Below, piece after piece: positions 53,936-62,608 of a DNA stretch of 64,000 nucleotides. The DNA is taken from NCBI RefSeq assembly GCF_009192765.1, contig NZ_VOHQ01000003.1:310001-374000 (forward strand), read 5' to 3'. How positions within the stretch are numbered: the stretch's first letter is position 1; each line of letters opens with the position of its first letter. This DNA comes from Agriterribacter humi. GTDB lineage: Bacteria; Bacteroidota; Bacteroidia; Chitinophagales; Chitinophagaceae. Under the pieces are notes generated by a model that made no database searches, was not told the DNA's origin, and saw only the letters and a list, made by a program, of their open reading frames with translations. Made by a program: the position numbers and the translations under genes.

Positions 53936-54334
53936 TTATGACAAATCCAGTTCTTTAACGGGATCCCAGAATATTTTTTCAAAATTCACAATTGTATCGT
54001 TCTTAACTTTTATGCCTTCACTTTTTAAAAGGTCGGCCATTAAGGTTGGTGTGGCAAAATGATGCCTGCCACTCAGCATTCCGTTTCGGTTTACCACGCG
54101 ATGCGCAGGCACAGGCGGATAAGCCGCACCCGCCGCATTCATGGCCCAGCCTACCATGCGGGCCGATAATTTTGTGCCCAGGTATTCCGCAATAGCCCCG
54201 TATGAAGTAGCGCGTCCTTTGGGTATCAGCCGCACCACATCGTATACCGATTCAAAAAAAGAATCTTTTCTTTTTTCTTTTGCCGGGATGGCTATTGTTG
54301 GCTTTGAAGCTGAAGGTTTTGATATGCGTTTCAT
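53936..54334 (-). CDS. Alkyltransferase-like protein (MGMT family without the active cysteine)
   Basis: A 132-residue protein. Residues 25-110 are the DNA-binding domain of O6-alkylguanine-DNA alkyltransferase: VRLIPKGRATSYGAIAEYLG, the arginine-finger region SARMVGWAM and the active-site loop. That loop reads PVPAHRVV, with Ala77 where the alkyl-accepting Cys of PCHRV should be. It therefore cannot remove alkyl groups, but it could bind O6-alkylguanine and recruit nucleotide-excision repair, as alkyltransferase-like proteins do. The basic N-terminal 24 residues are extra. It lies downstream of trmB on the same strand. Confidence 0.85.
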   Translation of the reverse strand: MKRISKPSASKPTIAIPAKEKRKDSFFESVYDVVRLIPKGRATSYGAIAEYLGTKLSARMVGWAMNAAGAAYPPVPAHRVVNRNGMLSGRHHFATPTLMADLLKSEGIKVKNDTIVNFEKIFWDPVKELDLS

Positions 54335-54406
54335 GTTACGCCTTATTTTTATTCGCTGGAAGTTTCCCTGTGCTACAAATTAGAAGATACAATAAAATCC
54401 CTTCCT

Positions 54407-55111
54407 TTAATCAACTGCAGGTTCATGCATCAGTTGTTTTAACTGATCATCCTTTTCCAAAGGAAGCTGTGCCGGTAAACGGAATTTCAGGTAGTGTACA
54501 CTGTTGCTGCCTGCAATATCCAGACTTTCGTAATAGGTTTTTATTTTCAGTTCATCAGCAATATCCTGCTGCGCATATACATTATCGTAATCTTCCAGTA
54601 CCGGCAGTTCATATATGCCGGCCACTAATTTAGTAAACCGGTACAGGTCGGGCGAATCTGTTTTTAGATGGATTAAACCACCGGGTGCAAGTACCTGCTG
54701 GTACAAGCGTAAAAAACGGGGATGCGTAAGCCTTTTCTTTGCCCTTGAAAGCCGGAGTTGAGGATCGGGAAAAGTGATCCATATTTCCTGTACTTCACCA
54801 GGAGTAAAATAATCGGCGATCTTTTCAATTTGCGTGCGTAAAAAGGCAGCGTTCTTTATTCCTTCTTCCAAACACTTCTTTGCACCTGCCCATATCCGGT
54901 TGCCTTTCAGATCAACGCCAATAAAATTCCGGCCGGGATATTGTTTTGCCAATGCTACTGTATACTCGCCTTTGCCGCAGGCCAATTCTAAAGTAATGCC
55001 ATTGCTGTTTTCAAAAAAATCACCCCATTTTCCCTGCATGCCCTGCGGGTATTGCAGCACATTAGGAAAGGTTTTGATGGCTTCAAACCGTATTAATTTT
55101 TTATGGCCCAT
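54407..55111 (-). CDS. trmB: tRNA (guanine-N7-)-methyltransferase
   Basis: A 234-residue SAM-dependent enzyme that makes m7G46 in tRNA. Family signatures are LELACGKGEYTVALAKQYPGRNFIGVDLKG for SAM binding and WITFPDPQLRLSRAKKRLTHPRFL for the catalytic loop (PDPxx..K..R), then LKTDSPDLYRFT. The start is set at MGHKKLIRF. A longer open frame would add 34 residues (SNSPLVSHYSLLPSHYS...) that are plainly translated spacer micro-repeats. Confidence 0.95.
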   Translation of the reverse strand: MGHKKLIRFEAIKTFPNVLQYPQGMQGKWGDFFENSNGITLELACGKGEYTVALAKQYPGRNFIGVDLKGNRIWAGAKKCLEEGIKNAAFLRTQIEKIADYFTPGEVQEIWITFPDPQLRLSRAKKRLTHPRFLRLYQQVLAPGGLIHLKTDSPDLYRFTKLVAGIYELPVLEDYDNVYAQQDIADELKIKTYYESLDIAGSNSVHYLKFRLPAQLPLEKDDQLKQLMHEPAVD

Positions 55112-55129
55112 AAGGCTGCAAAGATAAGA

Positions 55130-55250
55130 GGGAAGTGGTGATTGGTGAATAGTGAGTGGTGAATAGTGAGAAGGCAATAGTGAATAGTGAGAGACAAGAG
55201 GTGAGTTGCTCACAACCGATAGCTGATGGCTGAATGCTGATAGCTAATAG
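55130..55250. repeat. Micro-repeat tract between E1 and trmB
   Basis: A run of GTGAATAGTGAGTGGTGAATAGTGAG-like units passes into AGCTGATGGCTGAATGCTGATAGC-like units. It is the densest example here of the spacer repeats, and it is open to translation, which falsely extends the trmB frame. Confidence 0.65.
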
Positions 55251-57266
55251 CTAATAATGAAGTAATTTTTGAACATATTCATGCAAGCGCGATTTGGCAA
55301 GAAAATGCTTTTCCAGTTCTGTATTAAAAGGTACAGGTGTATCTAAAGAAGCGCAGCGTAAAACGGGAGCGTCTAACCGGGCAAAGCAATGTTCCTGTAT
55401 CCATGCGCTGATCTCTGCTCCTATACCACCAATTAAAGTATCTTCATGTAATATCAATACCCTGCCCGTACGGGATACCGAATCGCTGATGGCATCGTAA
55501 TCCAAAGGCAATAGCGTTCGCAGATCAAGAATATCGAATGATATATCCATATGCCGGGTAGCATATTCAAGGGCCCAGTGTACACCCGCTCCGTAAGTAA
55601 TAATGGAAATGTCTTCTCCTTCTTCCACCCGCCTTGCTTTGCCAATGGGTATTTCATAATTTTCTTCGGGCACGGGTCCGTTTATACTGCGGTATAATGC
55701 TTTATGTTCAAAAAATAATACCGGGTTGAGATCATTTACCGCCGCTATCAATAATCCTTTTGCATCCATTGCGGTGGAAGGATAAACTACTTTTAAGCCG
55801 GGTGTATGCACAAACCAGGCTTCATTGCTTTGTGAATGAAAAGGACCCGCACCCACACCTGCCCCCGTGGGCATACGGATTACTACGTCGGCGTTTTGGC
55901 CCCACCGATAATGTATCTTGGCAAGATTATTAATGACCTGGTTGAACCCCGATGTTATAAAATCAGCAAATTGCATTTCTACAATGCTTTTGTATCCTTC
56001 AATGCTCAGTCCCAATGCGGCGCCTATAACAGCGCTTTCACATAAGGGAGTATTGCGCACCCTGTCTTTACCAAATTTATTCAGCAAGCCTTCTGTTATT
56101 TTAAAAGCGCCTCCGTATTCCGCAATATCCTGTCCCATCAAAACCAGGTTATCGTGGGTGATCATACTTTGATAAATACCTTCGGAGATGGCATCTACAA
56201 ATCTTTTTTCCCGGATGGTAAAGCGGGAATGTTCAATTGCGGCATCATTATCAATAATGGCTGTGGCAAAGCCTCCGAATGCTATTCGCTCTGCATAAAC
56301 ATCACTTACTTCTTCTTCCGTTGAAGGAATGATTGCAGTATTTGTAAAACCCTTTTCAACTTCAGTATCAATATAAGTTTTAACTTCTGTTTTTATACTT
56401 TCAATATCAGCCGTAGTCAAAATATTTTCCTGTATCAGCCATTGTTCAAATGTTTTAACCGGATCTTTTTTATCCCAAACAGCTAATAATGCTTCAGGTA
56501 CATATTTTGTACCGCTTGCTTCTTCATGGCCACGCATACGAAAGGTCATGCATTCCACTAAGTAAGGTTTCTGACGCTCAATGCAATATTCCCTTACTCC
56601 TTTTATCGTATCGTACACGGTAAGTATATTGTTACCGTCAATCTGAACCCCTTCCATGCCATAGCCTTTCGCTTTATCAACAATGTTTTCGCATCTGAAT
56701 TGTTCCTGCACCGGCGTACTTAATCCATACCCGTTGTTCTCCACCAAAAAAATAACAGGGAGGTCCCATACGGCTGCAATATTCAGGGCTTCATGAAAAT
56801 CGCCTTCACTCGTAGCGCCTTCTCCGCAAAAGGCAAGGGACACTTTGTTTTCTTTTCTTAGTTTATATGCCAGTGCCACGCCGTCAGCTACGGCCATCTG
56901 TGGCCCAAGATGAGAGATCATCCCGCAGATATGGTGTTCCCTGCTTCCAAAATGAAAACTTCTTTCCCTTCCCTTGCTATACCCGCTTTTGGCGCCCTGC
57001 CATTGCATAAAAAGTTTGTTAAGCGGCATATTGCGGGTAGTAAAGACGCCCAGGTTGCGGTGCAGCGGCATGATCCATTCATCATTTTCCAGCGCCATTG
57101 TAGCGCCTACGGCAATGGCTTCCTGTCCTATGCCGCTAAACCATTTGCTGATTTTTCCCTGTCGCAACAACACCAGCATTTTTTCTTCGGTCATCCGGGG
57201 CAATAACAATGACTTATAAAATTGTTCTAGCTGGGATGGGGTAAAGTTCTTTTGAGCAAAATGCAT
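55251..57266 (-). CDS. 2-oxoacid dehydrogenase E1, fused alpha and beta subunits
   Basis: A 671-residue thiamine-diphosphate enzyme. Residues 1-330 are the alpha part, with the ThDP motif GEGATSEGDFHEALNIAAVW...ENNGYGLSTP and the phosphorylation-loop region. Residues 340-671 are the beta part (RFVDAISEGIYQSMITHDNLVLMGQDI, GFNQVINNLAKIHYRWGQ and the C-terminal transketolase-like domain). The fusion is common in Bacteroidota and usually serves branched-chain 2-oxoacid decarboxylation before lipoyl transfer to E2. E2 and E3 are not nearby. The start is MHFAQKNFTPSQ; 34 codons upstream are not conserved. Confidence 0.9.
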   Translation of the reverse strand: MHFAQKNFTPSQLEQFYKSLLLPRMTEEKMLVLLRQGKISKWFSGIGQEAIAVGATMALENDEWIMPLHRNLGVFTTRNMPLNKLFMQWQGAKSGYSKGRERSFHFGSREHHICGMISHLGPQMAVADGVALAYKLRKENKVSLAFCGEGATSEGDFHEALNIAAVWDLPVIFLVENNGYGLSTPVQEQFRCENIVDKAKGYGMEGVQIDGNNILTVYDTIKGVREYCIERQKPYLVECMTFRMRGHEEASGTKYVPEALLAVWDKKDPVKTFEQWLIQENILTTADIESIKTEVKTYIDTEVEKGFTNTAIIPSTEEEVSDVYAERIAFGGFATAIIDNDAAIEHSRFTIREKRFVDAISEGIYQSMITHDNLVLMGQDIAEYGGAFKITEGLLNKFGKDRVRNTPLCESAVIGAALGLSIEGYKSIVEMQFADFITSGFNQVINNLAKIHYRWGQNADVVIRMPTGAGVGAGPFHSQSNEAWFVHTPGLKVVYPSTAMDAKGLLIAAVNDLNPVLFFEHKALYRSINGPVPEENYEIPIGKARRVEEGEDISIITYGAGVHWALEYATRHMDISFDILDLRTLLPLDYDAISDSVSRTGRVLILHEDTLIGGIGAEISAWIQEHCFARLDAPVLRCASLDTPVPFNTELEKHFLAKSRLHEYVQKLLHY

Positions 57267-57400
57267 ATACAAACCTATTGGTTTTTGAAAATATGCCGGT
57301 TTATTAAAATGGTTATTTTGCTTTTTGATGACTTTACGTTTGAGGGTAAACGTAATTTGCATGGCCATTATGATATTACCAGCGCAGGTATTTTACTGCT

Positions 57401-57739
57401 TTACTCGCTTTTACTGCTTAAAAACAGGGATGAAACAATGGAAAGCAGCAAACCAAACAACAGCGCCCACCAAAACCCGTCAACAGTAATGCCATCTACC
57501 ACTTTGGAGGCCAGCAGCACCATCAGGGCGTTGATGACGAATAAAAAAAGTCCCAGTGTTATAATGGTGAGCGGAATAGTAAGAATAACCAGCAGCGGAC
57601 GAACAATGAGGTTAACGATAGCCAGCACCAGTGCAAAAACCAATGCAGTCCAATAAGAATCTATATGAATCCCCTTTAGAAAATAGGCCAGTCCATAGGC
57701 TACCGCCGCGGTTACTAACAAACGAATAATGAAGTTCAT
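57401..57739 (-). CDS. Phage-holin-like four-helix membrane protein (DUF360/PF04020 type)
   Basis: A 112-residue membrane protein with four hydrophobic helices and the conserved linker NLIVRPLLVILTIPLTIITLGLF. It belongs to the holin-4-2/YvlD-like family found on bacterial chromosomes outside prophages. Its role is unknown, possibly envelope-stress related. No phage genes are near. It is divergent from the next gene. Confidence 0.88.
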   Translation of the reverse strand: MNFIIRLLVTAAVAYGLAYFLKGIHIDSYWTALVFALVLAIVNLIVRPLLVILTIPLTIITLGLFLFVINALMVLLASKVVDGITVDGFWWALLFGLLLSIVSSLFLSSKSE

Positions 57740-57834
57740 GGTGGTAATTTTAGCAAAATGTACAAAAAATATAGCATCATTGGTGATGCGTCACTGCTAT
57801 TTTCTTTTCGTAACTTTCTTATAAATTCTTAGTC

Positions 57835-58227
57835 ATGTCAAAATCAGGAAAAATAATACTGGGAATAGTGAGCTTTTTGCCTTTCGTTTTTCTGCTTGGC
57901 TATTTTGTATGGCTCATGGGACTCTTTGTACATATGATAGGAACTGCCGGTTCGGGCAATGAATATCCCGGAGAAATGCCTGATTATTTTTTGGGCAACA
58001 TGATCTGGATGATTATTTGGATTGCACTGATGGTGATCTTTTCTTTTGGATTGCTCATTTACTATATTGTACACGTTGTTAATAATAAAACCATAGATAG
58101 CAATGAGAGACTGGTCTGGATCCTTGTTTTCATATTCGCAAATATGATGGGATTTCCCATTTACTGGTATATGCGCATCTGGCGCGATACACCTGAAAGG
58201 AATACACCTGTTACAGATAGTTTTTAG
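57835..58227 (+). CDS. Small membrane protein of unknown function
   Basis: A 130-residue protein with about three transmembrane helices (9-35, 52-78, 90-112) and a short polar tail. The segment NERLVWILVFIFANMMGFPIYWYMRIW resembles the phospholipase-D N-terminal (PLDc_N) membrane domain, but no catalytic domain follows. Its partner and function are unknown. Confidence 0.7.
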   Translation: MSKSGKIILGIVSFLPFVFLLGYFVWLMGLFVHMIGTAGSGNEYPGEMPDYFLGNMIWMIIWIALMVIFSFGLLIYYIVHVVNNKTIDSNERLVWILVFIFANMMGFPIYWYMRIWRDTPERNTPVTDSF

Positions 58228-58363
58228 TTTGGAAGTTTATGATTTGTGGTTTGCTACAAGTTGCAGGGTGGGATGAGGTATTGGGTAGGAGGTATCAGGT
58301 ATGATTGTCACTCACCACTATACTGTCTCTCCATTTCATGAACCAGCAAATACTTACCACCCT
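58228..58363. other. Spacer with micro-repeats
   Basis: Low-complexity GTTTGCTACAAGTTGCAGGG and GGTATTGGGTAGGAGGTATCAGG-type sequence; no gene. Confidence 0.5.
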
Positions 58364-58453
58364 GTTCTGCAAAGTCCCTGACTTTGCAGAACTATGTTCT
58401 TCCCCGTTTTAAACGGGGAAGAACATAAAAATCCGAAGTTAAAAACTTCGGAT
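58364..58453. repeat. Three adjacent perfect hairpins (REP-like cluster)
   Basis: Three hairpins follow head to tail. GTTCTGCAAAGTC/GACTTTGCAGAAC is a 13-bp stem with a 3-base loop at 58364-58392. TATGTTCTTCCCCGTTT and its complement form 17-bp arms with a 1-base centre at 58393-58427. ATCCGAAGTT/AACTTCGGAT is a 10-bp stem with an AAA loop at 58431-58453. The stems are perfect and almost touching. The structure matches the hairpins at 23651-23859. They lie between a plus-strand and a minus-strand gene end. Confidence 0.65.
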
Positions 58454-58552
58454 AGCAGAGATAGCGGAGCACATTGATCTCCCTCTCCCTTCTCTCTTTT
58501 CACCTTTCACCACCACTTACTACTGTCCACTTACCACCTACCACTGACTAAC

Positions 58553-58594
58553 AACAAACTGCCCCGCAATGTTACCTGCAGGGCAGTGTTTGTT
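58553..58594 (-). terminator. Terminator-like hairpin after the PspC gene
   Basis: AACAAAC(58553)...TGCCC and GGGCAGTGTTTGTT (58581-58594) pair with a small bulge. The minus strand then reads TTTGTTGTTAG. It is 47 bases past the PspC-domain gene stop. Confidence 0.55.
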
Positions 58595-58640
58595 TCAACT
58601 TCAACCTGTCTATTGAAACGATTTTTCCTATAGCATTTTG

Positions 58641-60881
58641 TTAAAGGGCGGAAAGGAAAAGAAAGGGAGTATGCAAATCTTCTCTTGGCCGTGCTTTAAC
58701 CACTTTTTCTTCCTGCCTGTCGTCTGCAGAAACGGAAGCTTTTCTTTGCGGAACCGGTGCCGGTGGCTCTGCCGGCGTTTTCGGCGGAACCGGCTTTTTT
58801 CCTTCCTCAATGAGGATGGAATCGCCTTGTTTTTTGTAACGGTAAACGCCTTTGCCATTATCCATTTCGCCTTCTGCCTCTATTTCTATACCACTGTCAT
58901 CCGCTTTAAGTCTGAACTTTCCGCTTTTTAAATTCCCTTTATCTTCATCATTTTTTTCTGTTCTTTCAAGTCCTTCCGGGGTCATTGTATACGACACATT
59001 ATTTCTCCACGAATAAGAATTATCCCATCTTTCATCCCAGTCAATATTCCATCCCCTTCTGCGATCCACATTAATATCAAACCAATCGTACCAATCCACA
59101 CTTTTGTCAATCATTATTTTTTTGCCTACCGGAATTTCTATTACCAGCAATACCTGCTGATTACGGAATTTATTTTGTTTAGATACCGGGAAGCCTTTAC
59201 CCAGAGAAATTATACTGTCGTTTTGGGCTACCGCAAAGTTTATATTAGCCGCATTATCTTCTGCTATTGCCGGTGTATTTCCCCTGGCGAATTTTACCTT
59301 TTGGATGTGATAGCTGCTGTCCGGACTTCTTACCAGTTTTATCCTTACCGTATTCAGCAACATACTGTCTTCATTCATCGAAAGAAAAGGAAACTCCCCG
59401 TCAAACCAATCACTGCTGTAATACTTCACTTTTCCTTCAGACACTTTTACGATCATGTTTCCACTTGATGGCTGAGTGATGGCTACATCTTCGTTGATGC
59501 TGGTGCGGGTTCTGAAATTGCGGGCAATCATACCTATCAATATAAACAAGCTTACCAGTCCAACTATCCAAAGACTTCCAAATGCATAACCTAAGTAAGG
59601 ATTTTTTGATTTTACCCGCATAATGCGCCTGATGACCCACACTACAAAAGCAATGATCGGTACGCCTATAAACATGGTTACCACGCTCCAGGCAAAAAAG
59701 TTCTGCCAGAATCCTTCCAATAAAAAGTTTTTCAATGGGAATATGCCAACACCACTATACAAAAGCGCTATTAAAACAATAAGCAGCACAAAAGCGATCA
59801 TGCCGGCGATGAATAAAAAGAATGCTTTGAACAATACGCCTATGGCATTTCCGATTCCGGTACCTGCTTTTTTGGCAAAAGGTCCAACTTCCGATGCAAA
59901 TGCCTGTGTTCTCTGCTGAATGGTACTGCTCATCTCTTGTCCAACATCTTTCGCTTTTTCCTTAAATTCAGCGCCTATCTTTTCGCCCCGGCCTTTCACA
60001 TTCTGCAGTTCTTCCTGTACCGTGTTCTTTATACTTTCCAGGTCAATTTTTTCACCACGCATTTCTAATTTTTCCGTTGCCGATACTGCACGGGGCAAAA
60101 CGATCCACAGGATAATATAAGTAATGAAGAAGGTGCCGCCCAATCCGCTGAATGCCACCCAGGGACCTTTCCAATGCCACCAGAAGCCACTGAACAGGTT
60201 AGGAAGAAGGCTCAACAAAAATGGAAGCAGAAATATCAGCCTGGGAATCCAGGTATCAATATTAAAGTAAGCGCTTAATCCACCGGCTACGCCACCAATC
60301 ATTTTGTTGTCGGGGTCGCGGTAAAGCCGTTTACGCACATTGGTCTGCAATGGCTTTGAAGGAAGTATGATCCATAAAATGATATACAATAAAAAGCCGA
60401 AACCAAATCCGCCAAAAGCAATGAGCGCAAAAATGATACGTACCACCGCCGGATCAATTCTCAGGTAATTGGCTACCCCGGCGCATACCCCGCCCAGTAC
60501 CCTGTCATTCTCCGCACGGTAAAGCCGGTGTGGCGCAGGCGCAGGCTCAGGTATGGATGATTGGGTATTATTGCCCGCACCTCCGTTTCCTGTTGACGCC
60601 GAACTATACGAAACTTCTTCCTGCTCAAAATCTTCAGGCCTGCCCATACTTGCCATTACCACGCTCACATCTTCATCGGTAATACAAACCGAGCCCTTCT
60701 TTAATTTCTCATCAAACAACTCCGCAATACGGTTCTCAATATCATTGATGATCTCATCCTTACCTTCTTCATTGGCGAAATAGCGGCGCAGGCTTTCTAC
60801 ATACTGCTTCAACGTTTCATATGCCGTTTCTTCAATGGGTATCACCCTTCCCTGGAAATTTATATTTATTACCTTTTTCAT
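58641..60881 (-). CDS. Two-PspC-domain membrane protein with N-terminal HAAS-like region
   Basis: A 746-residue inner-membrane protein. Residues 1-90 form a small helical domain (TAYETLKQYVESLRRYF...) like those encoded next to PadR regulators. Two PspC domains follow at about 117-175 (NDRVLGGVCAGVANYLRID) and 182-245 (DNKMIGGVAGGLSAYFNID). A charged coiled coil and three to four helices (about 345-450) come next. The C-terminal 280 residues form a soluble beta-rich domain. It is probably an envelope-stress sensor or effector. The gene starts 13 bases after padR and should be under its control. Confidence 0.85.
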   Translation of the reverse strand: MKKVININFQGRVIPIEETAYETLKQYVESLRRYFANEEGKDEIINDIENRIAELFDEKLKKGSVCITDEDVSVVMASMGRPEDFEQEEVSYSSASTGNGGAGNNTQSSIPEPAPAPHRLYRAENDRVLGGVCAGVANYLRIDPAVVRIIFALIAFGGFGFGFLLYIILWIILPSKPLQTNVRKRLYRDPDNKMIGGVAGGLSAYFNIDTWIPRLIFLLPFLLSLLPNLFSGFWWHWKGPWVAFSGLGGTFFITYIILWIVLPRAVSATEKLEMRGEKIDLESIKNTVQEELQNVKGRGEKIGAEFKEKAKDVGQEMSSTIQQRTQAFASEVGPFAKKAGTGIGNAIGVLFKAFFLFIAGMIAFVLLIVLIALLYSGVGIFPLKNFLLEGFWQNFFAWSVVTMFIGVPIIAFVVWVIRRIMRVKSKNPYLGYAFGSLWIVGLVSLFILIGMIARNFRTRTSINEDVAITQPSSGNMIVKVSEGKVKYYSSDWFDGEFPFLSMNEDSMLLNTVRIKLVRSPDSSYHIQKVKFARGNTPAIAEDNAANINFAVAQNDSIISLGKGFPVSKQNKFRNQQVLLVIEIPVGKKIMIDKSVDWYDWFDINVDRRRGWNIDWDERWDNSYSWRNNVSYTMTPEGLERTEKNDEDKGNLKSGKFRLKADDSGIEIEAEGEMDNGKGVYRYKKQGDSILIEEGKKPVPPKTPAEPPAPVPQRKASVSADDRQEEKVVKARPREDLHTPFLFLSAL

Positions 60882-60894
60882 GATCAGTTCAATT

Positions 60895-61260
60895 TTATTG
60901 GTTGAAGTTGTTGGGGTCTATAGAGATAGCCTGTCCGTTTTGTGTTAGCGCGTGAACAGCATTTGCCAGTTCATTCCATGTAGCCTGCAACTCAGCATAA
61001 AAAGAAGCCCCCTTGTCGGTTAAAGAAAAATATTTCCGTGGTGGGCCACCTGTACTTTCTACCCAGCGGTAAGTGAGTAAATCTGCATTTTTCAATCGCG
61101 TTAATAAAGGGTAAAGTGTTCCTTCCAGAATATTAAGGTTGGCCCTTTTCATTTCCTCTATAATATCACTCGGATATACCTCTCCACGCTTAATTATAGA
61201 CAGGATACAAAATTCCAGTACCCCTTTTCTCATCTGGCTCTGCGTGTTCTCGATATTCAT
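60895..61260 (-). CDS. PadR-family transcriptional regulator
   Basis: A 121-residue winged-helix repressor: QMRKGVLEFCILSIIKRGEVYPSDIIEEM as the first helices, then LNILEGTLYPLLTRLKNADLL as recognition region and wing, and GGPPRKYFSLTDKG, all PadR hallmarks. A C-terminal dimer helix follows. The start is MNIENTQS; 13 codons upstream are not conserved. It leads an operon with the PspC-domain gene and likely represses both through a palindrome at its promoter. Confidence 0.92.
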   Translation of the reverse strand: MNIENTQSQMRKGVLEFCILSIIKRGEVYPSDIIEEMKRANLNILEGTLYPLLTRLKNADLLTYRWVESTGGPPRKYFSLTDKGASFYAELQATWNELANAVHALTQNGQAISIDPNNFNQ

Positions 61261-61423
61261 AATCTCAGGGATTTTTCCTGCTTTTTCCGGCCGGGGCAAA
61301 GCAAGATGTTAAACAAATTTGTTATACCAATCTTATGTCCGCATTTTATTGATCATCTTAACAATACTTCCCGGTCTTTTATAATCTTTCATCTTTCGCC
61401 GGACATTTCCGCTCATCTGAAAA

Positions 61424-61463
61424 CAAAGATAAATACTTATTTAATACTATGCAATACATAGTA
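61424..61463 (-). promoter_or_regulatory. Promoter and operator of the padR-pspC operon
   Basis: On the minus strand TTG (61454-61452), a 20-base spacer and TATCTTTG (61431-61424) fit the Bacteroidota promoter. The inverted repeat TACTATG-CAATA-CATAGTA (61445-61463) is perfect and covers the -33 element, a fitting place for PadR to block transcription. The leader to the padR start is about 157 bases. Confidence 0.6.
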
Positions 61464-61464
61464 C

Positions 61465-61685
61465 CATTTTTGTTTCAGTAGTTGGTAGTAAACAATCCCT
61501 CATAATCCTTCCAAATCCAATGCAGTAAAGCTTTTGCGTGGAATTTTAGGTGGATGATATTTTTTTTAAGAAAAGATGAATGGTATATTTTAATGATGAA
61601 TGGTGATGTTTTGACGGTCTCCCTATATAATCTTCTTTACTTTTAATCTTTTATACGCCTAAACAGCTTTTATTAAACAACAACG
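61465..61685. other. Spacer before the phosphodiesterase gene
   Basis: AT-rich, no gene. It must contain the promoter of the next gene, but no full TTTG/TAnnTTTG pair could be picked. Confidence 0.4.
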
Positions 61686-62489
61686 ATGAAACAATTGTTC
61701 TTAAAAAAGTGTATCTCTTTTATAGTGGTTATGGTTGCTTTTTATACAGGATATGGCCAAACCATAAAATACAATGTATCCAATGCCCACGCCCACAACG
61801 ATTATGAGCACAATATTCCTTTTATACAGGCTTATAACCTTGGCTTTGGCTCCATTGAAGCAGATGTGATTTTGCAGAATGACAGCTTGTTTGTAGGTCA
61901 TAGTACTAAGGATATTACTGCAAGGCCTCTTTTTTTTGAGCGGGATTATATACAGCCACTGCAGGATGCCCTTTTAAAGCAAAAAGATACCACGCGTAAA
62001 GTTATTTTACTCATTGATCTTAAAACGGAGACGCTTTCTGCACTTAATAAAGTAATTGCGATTATTGAAAAATATCCCATGCTGACAAAAACCACTGCTG
62101 TACAATTTGTCATTACCGGTAATCAGCCTCCGCCCTCAACCTTCGGTCAGTATCCTCCTTATATTTATTTTGACGGTAACATCAATAACCCGGCACATAT
62201 AGAGCAAATAAGCCGCATTGGCATGTTCAGCGATAATTTCAGAAAGTATTCCGGATGGGACGGGAAAGGTAATATTCCTGAAAAAGAGAAGCATGCATTA
62301 ACAACGGTTATTCAAAAAGCCCATACCCTGCATAAAAAGATCCGTTTTTGGGGATGCCCGGATAACATTCATACATGGCATACTTTTATGGATCTTCAGG
62401 TGGATTATATCAATACAGATCACATTGAAAAGCTCGCAGATTTTCTAAAGAAAATGCCTGCTACAACTTCCCTGCCTGCAAATCAGTAA
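61686..62489 (+). CDS. Exported GDPD/PI-PLC-like phosphodiesterase
   Basis: A 267-residue protein with a signal peptide (CISFIVVMVAFYTGYG). It opens with NAHAHNDYEHNIPFIQAYNLGFGSIEADV, in which the two histidines and the EAD acidic pair are the metal and catalytic site of the glycerophosphodiester-phosphodiesterase/PI-PLC TIM barrel. LFVGHS and the late IRFWGCPDN follow. It probably cleaves a phosphodiester in the periplasm; the substrate is not known. It is monocistronic. Confidence 0.82.
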   Translation: MKQLFLKKCISFIVVMVAFYTGYGQTIKYNVSNAHAHNDYEHNIPFIQAYNLGFGSIEADVILQNDSLFVGHSTKDITARPLFFERDYIQPLQDALLKQKDTTRKVILLIDLKTETLSALNKVIAIIEKYPMLTKTTAVQFVITGNQPPPSTFGQYPPYIYFDGNINNPAHIEQISRIGMFSDNFRKYSGWDGKGNIPEKEKHALTTVIQKAHTLHKKIRFWGCPDNIHTWHTFMDLQVDYINTDHIEKLADFLKKMPATTSLPANQ

Positions 62490-62608
62490 GAAAATAAAAG
62501 CTTATATTTTTTCGTTTAGTCATTACTGTAAATTTGTAATTTCATTATCCTAATTTCGCACCGCAATTCAAAAATTCACCGGTGTTGGTTATTTTTAAGA
62601 CAGGCGAT

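Noticed and set aside
55112-55213. 34-residue N-terminal extension of TrmB
   Set aside because: The extension (NSPLVSHYSLLPSHYS...) is translated micro-repeat DNA; the conserved protein begins at MGHKKLIRF.
57401-57739. Prophage signal from the holin-like protein
   Set aside because: This family is a chromosomal four-helix membrane protein; no other phage gene is present.
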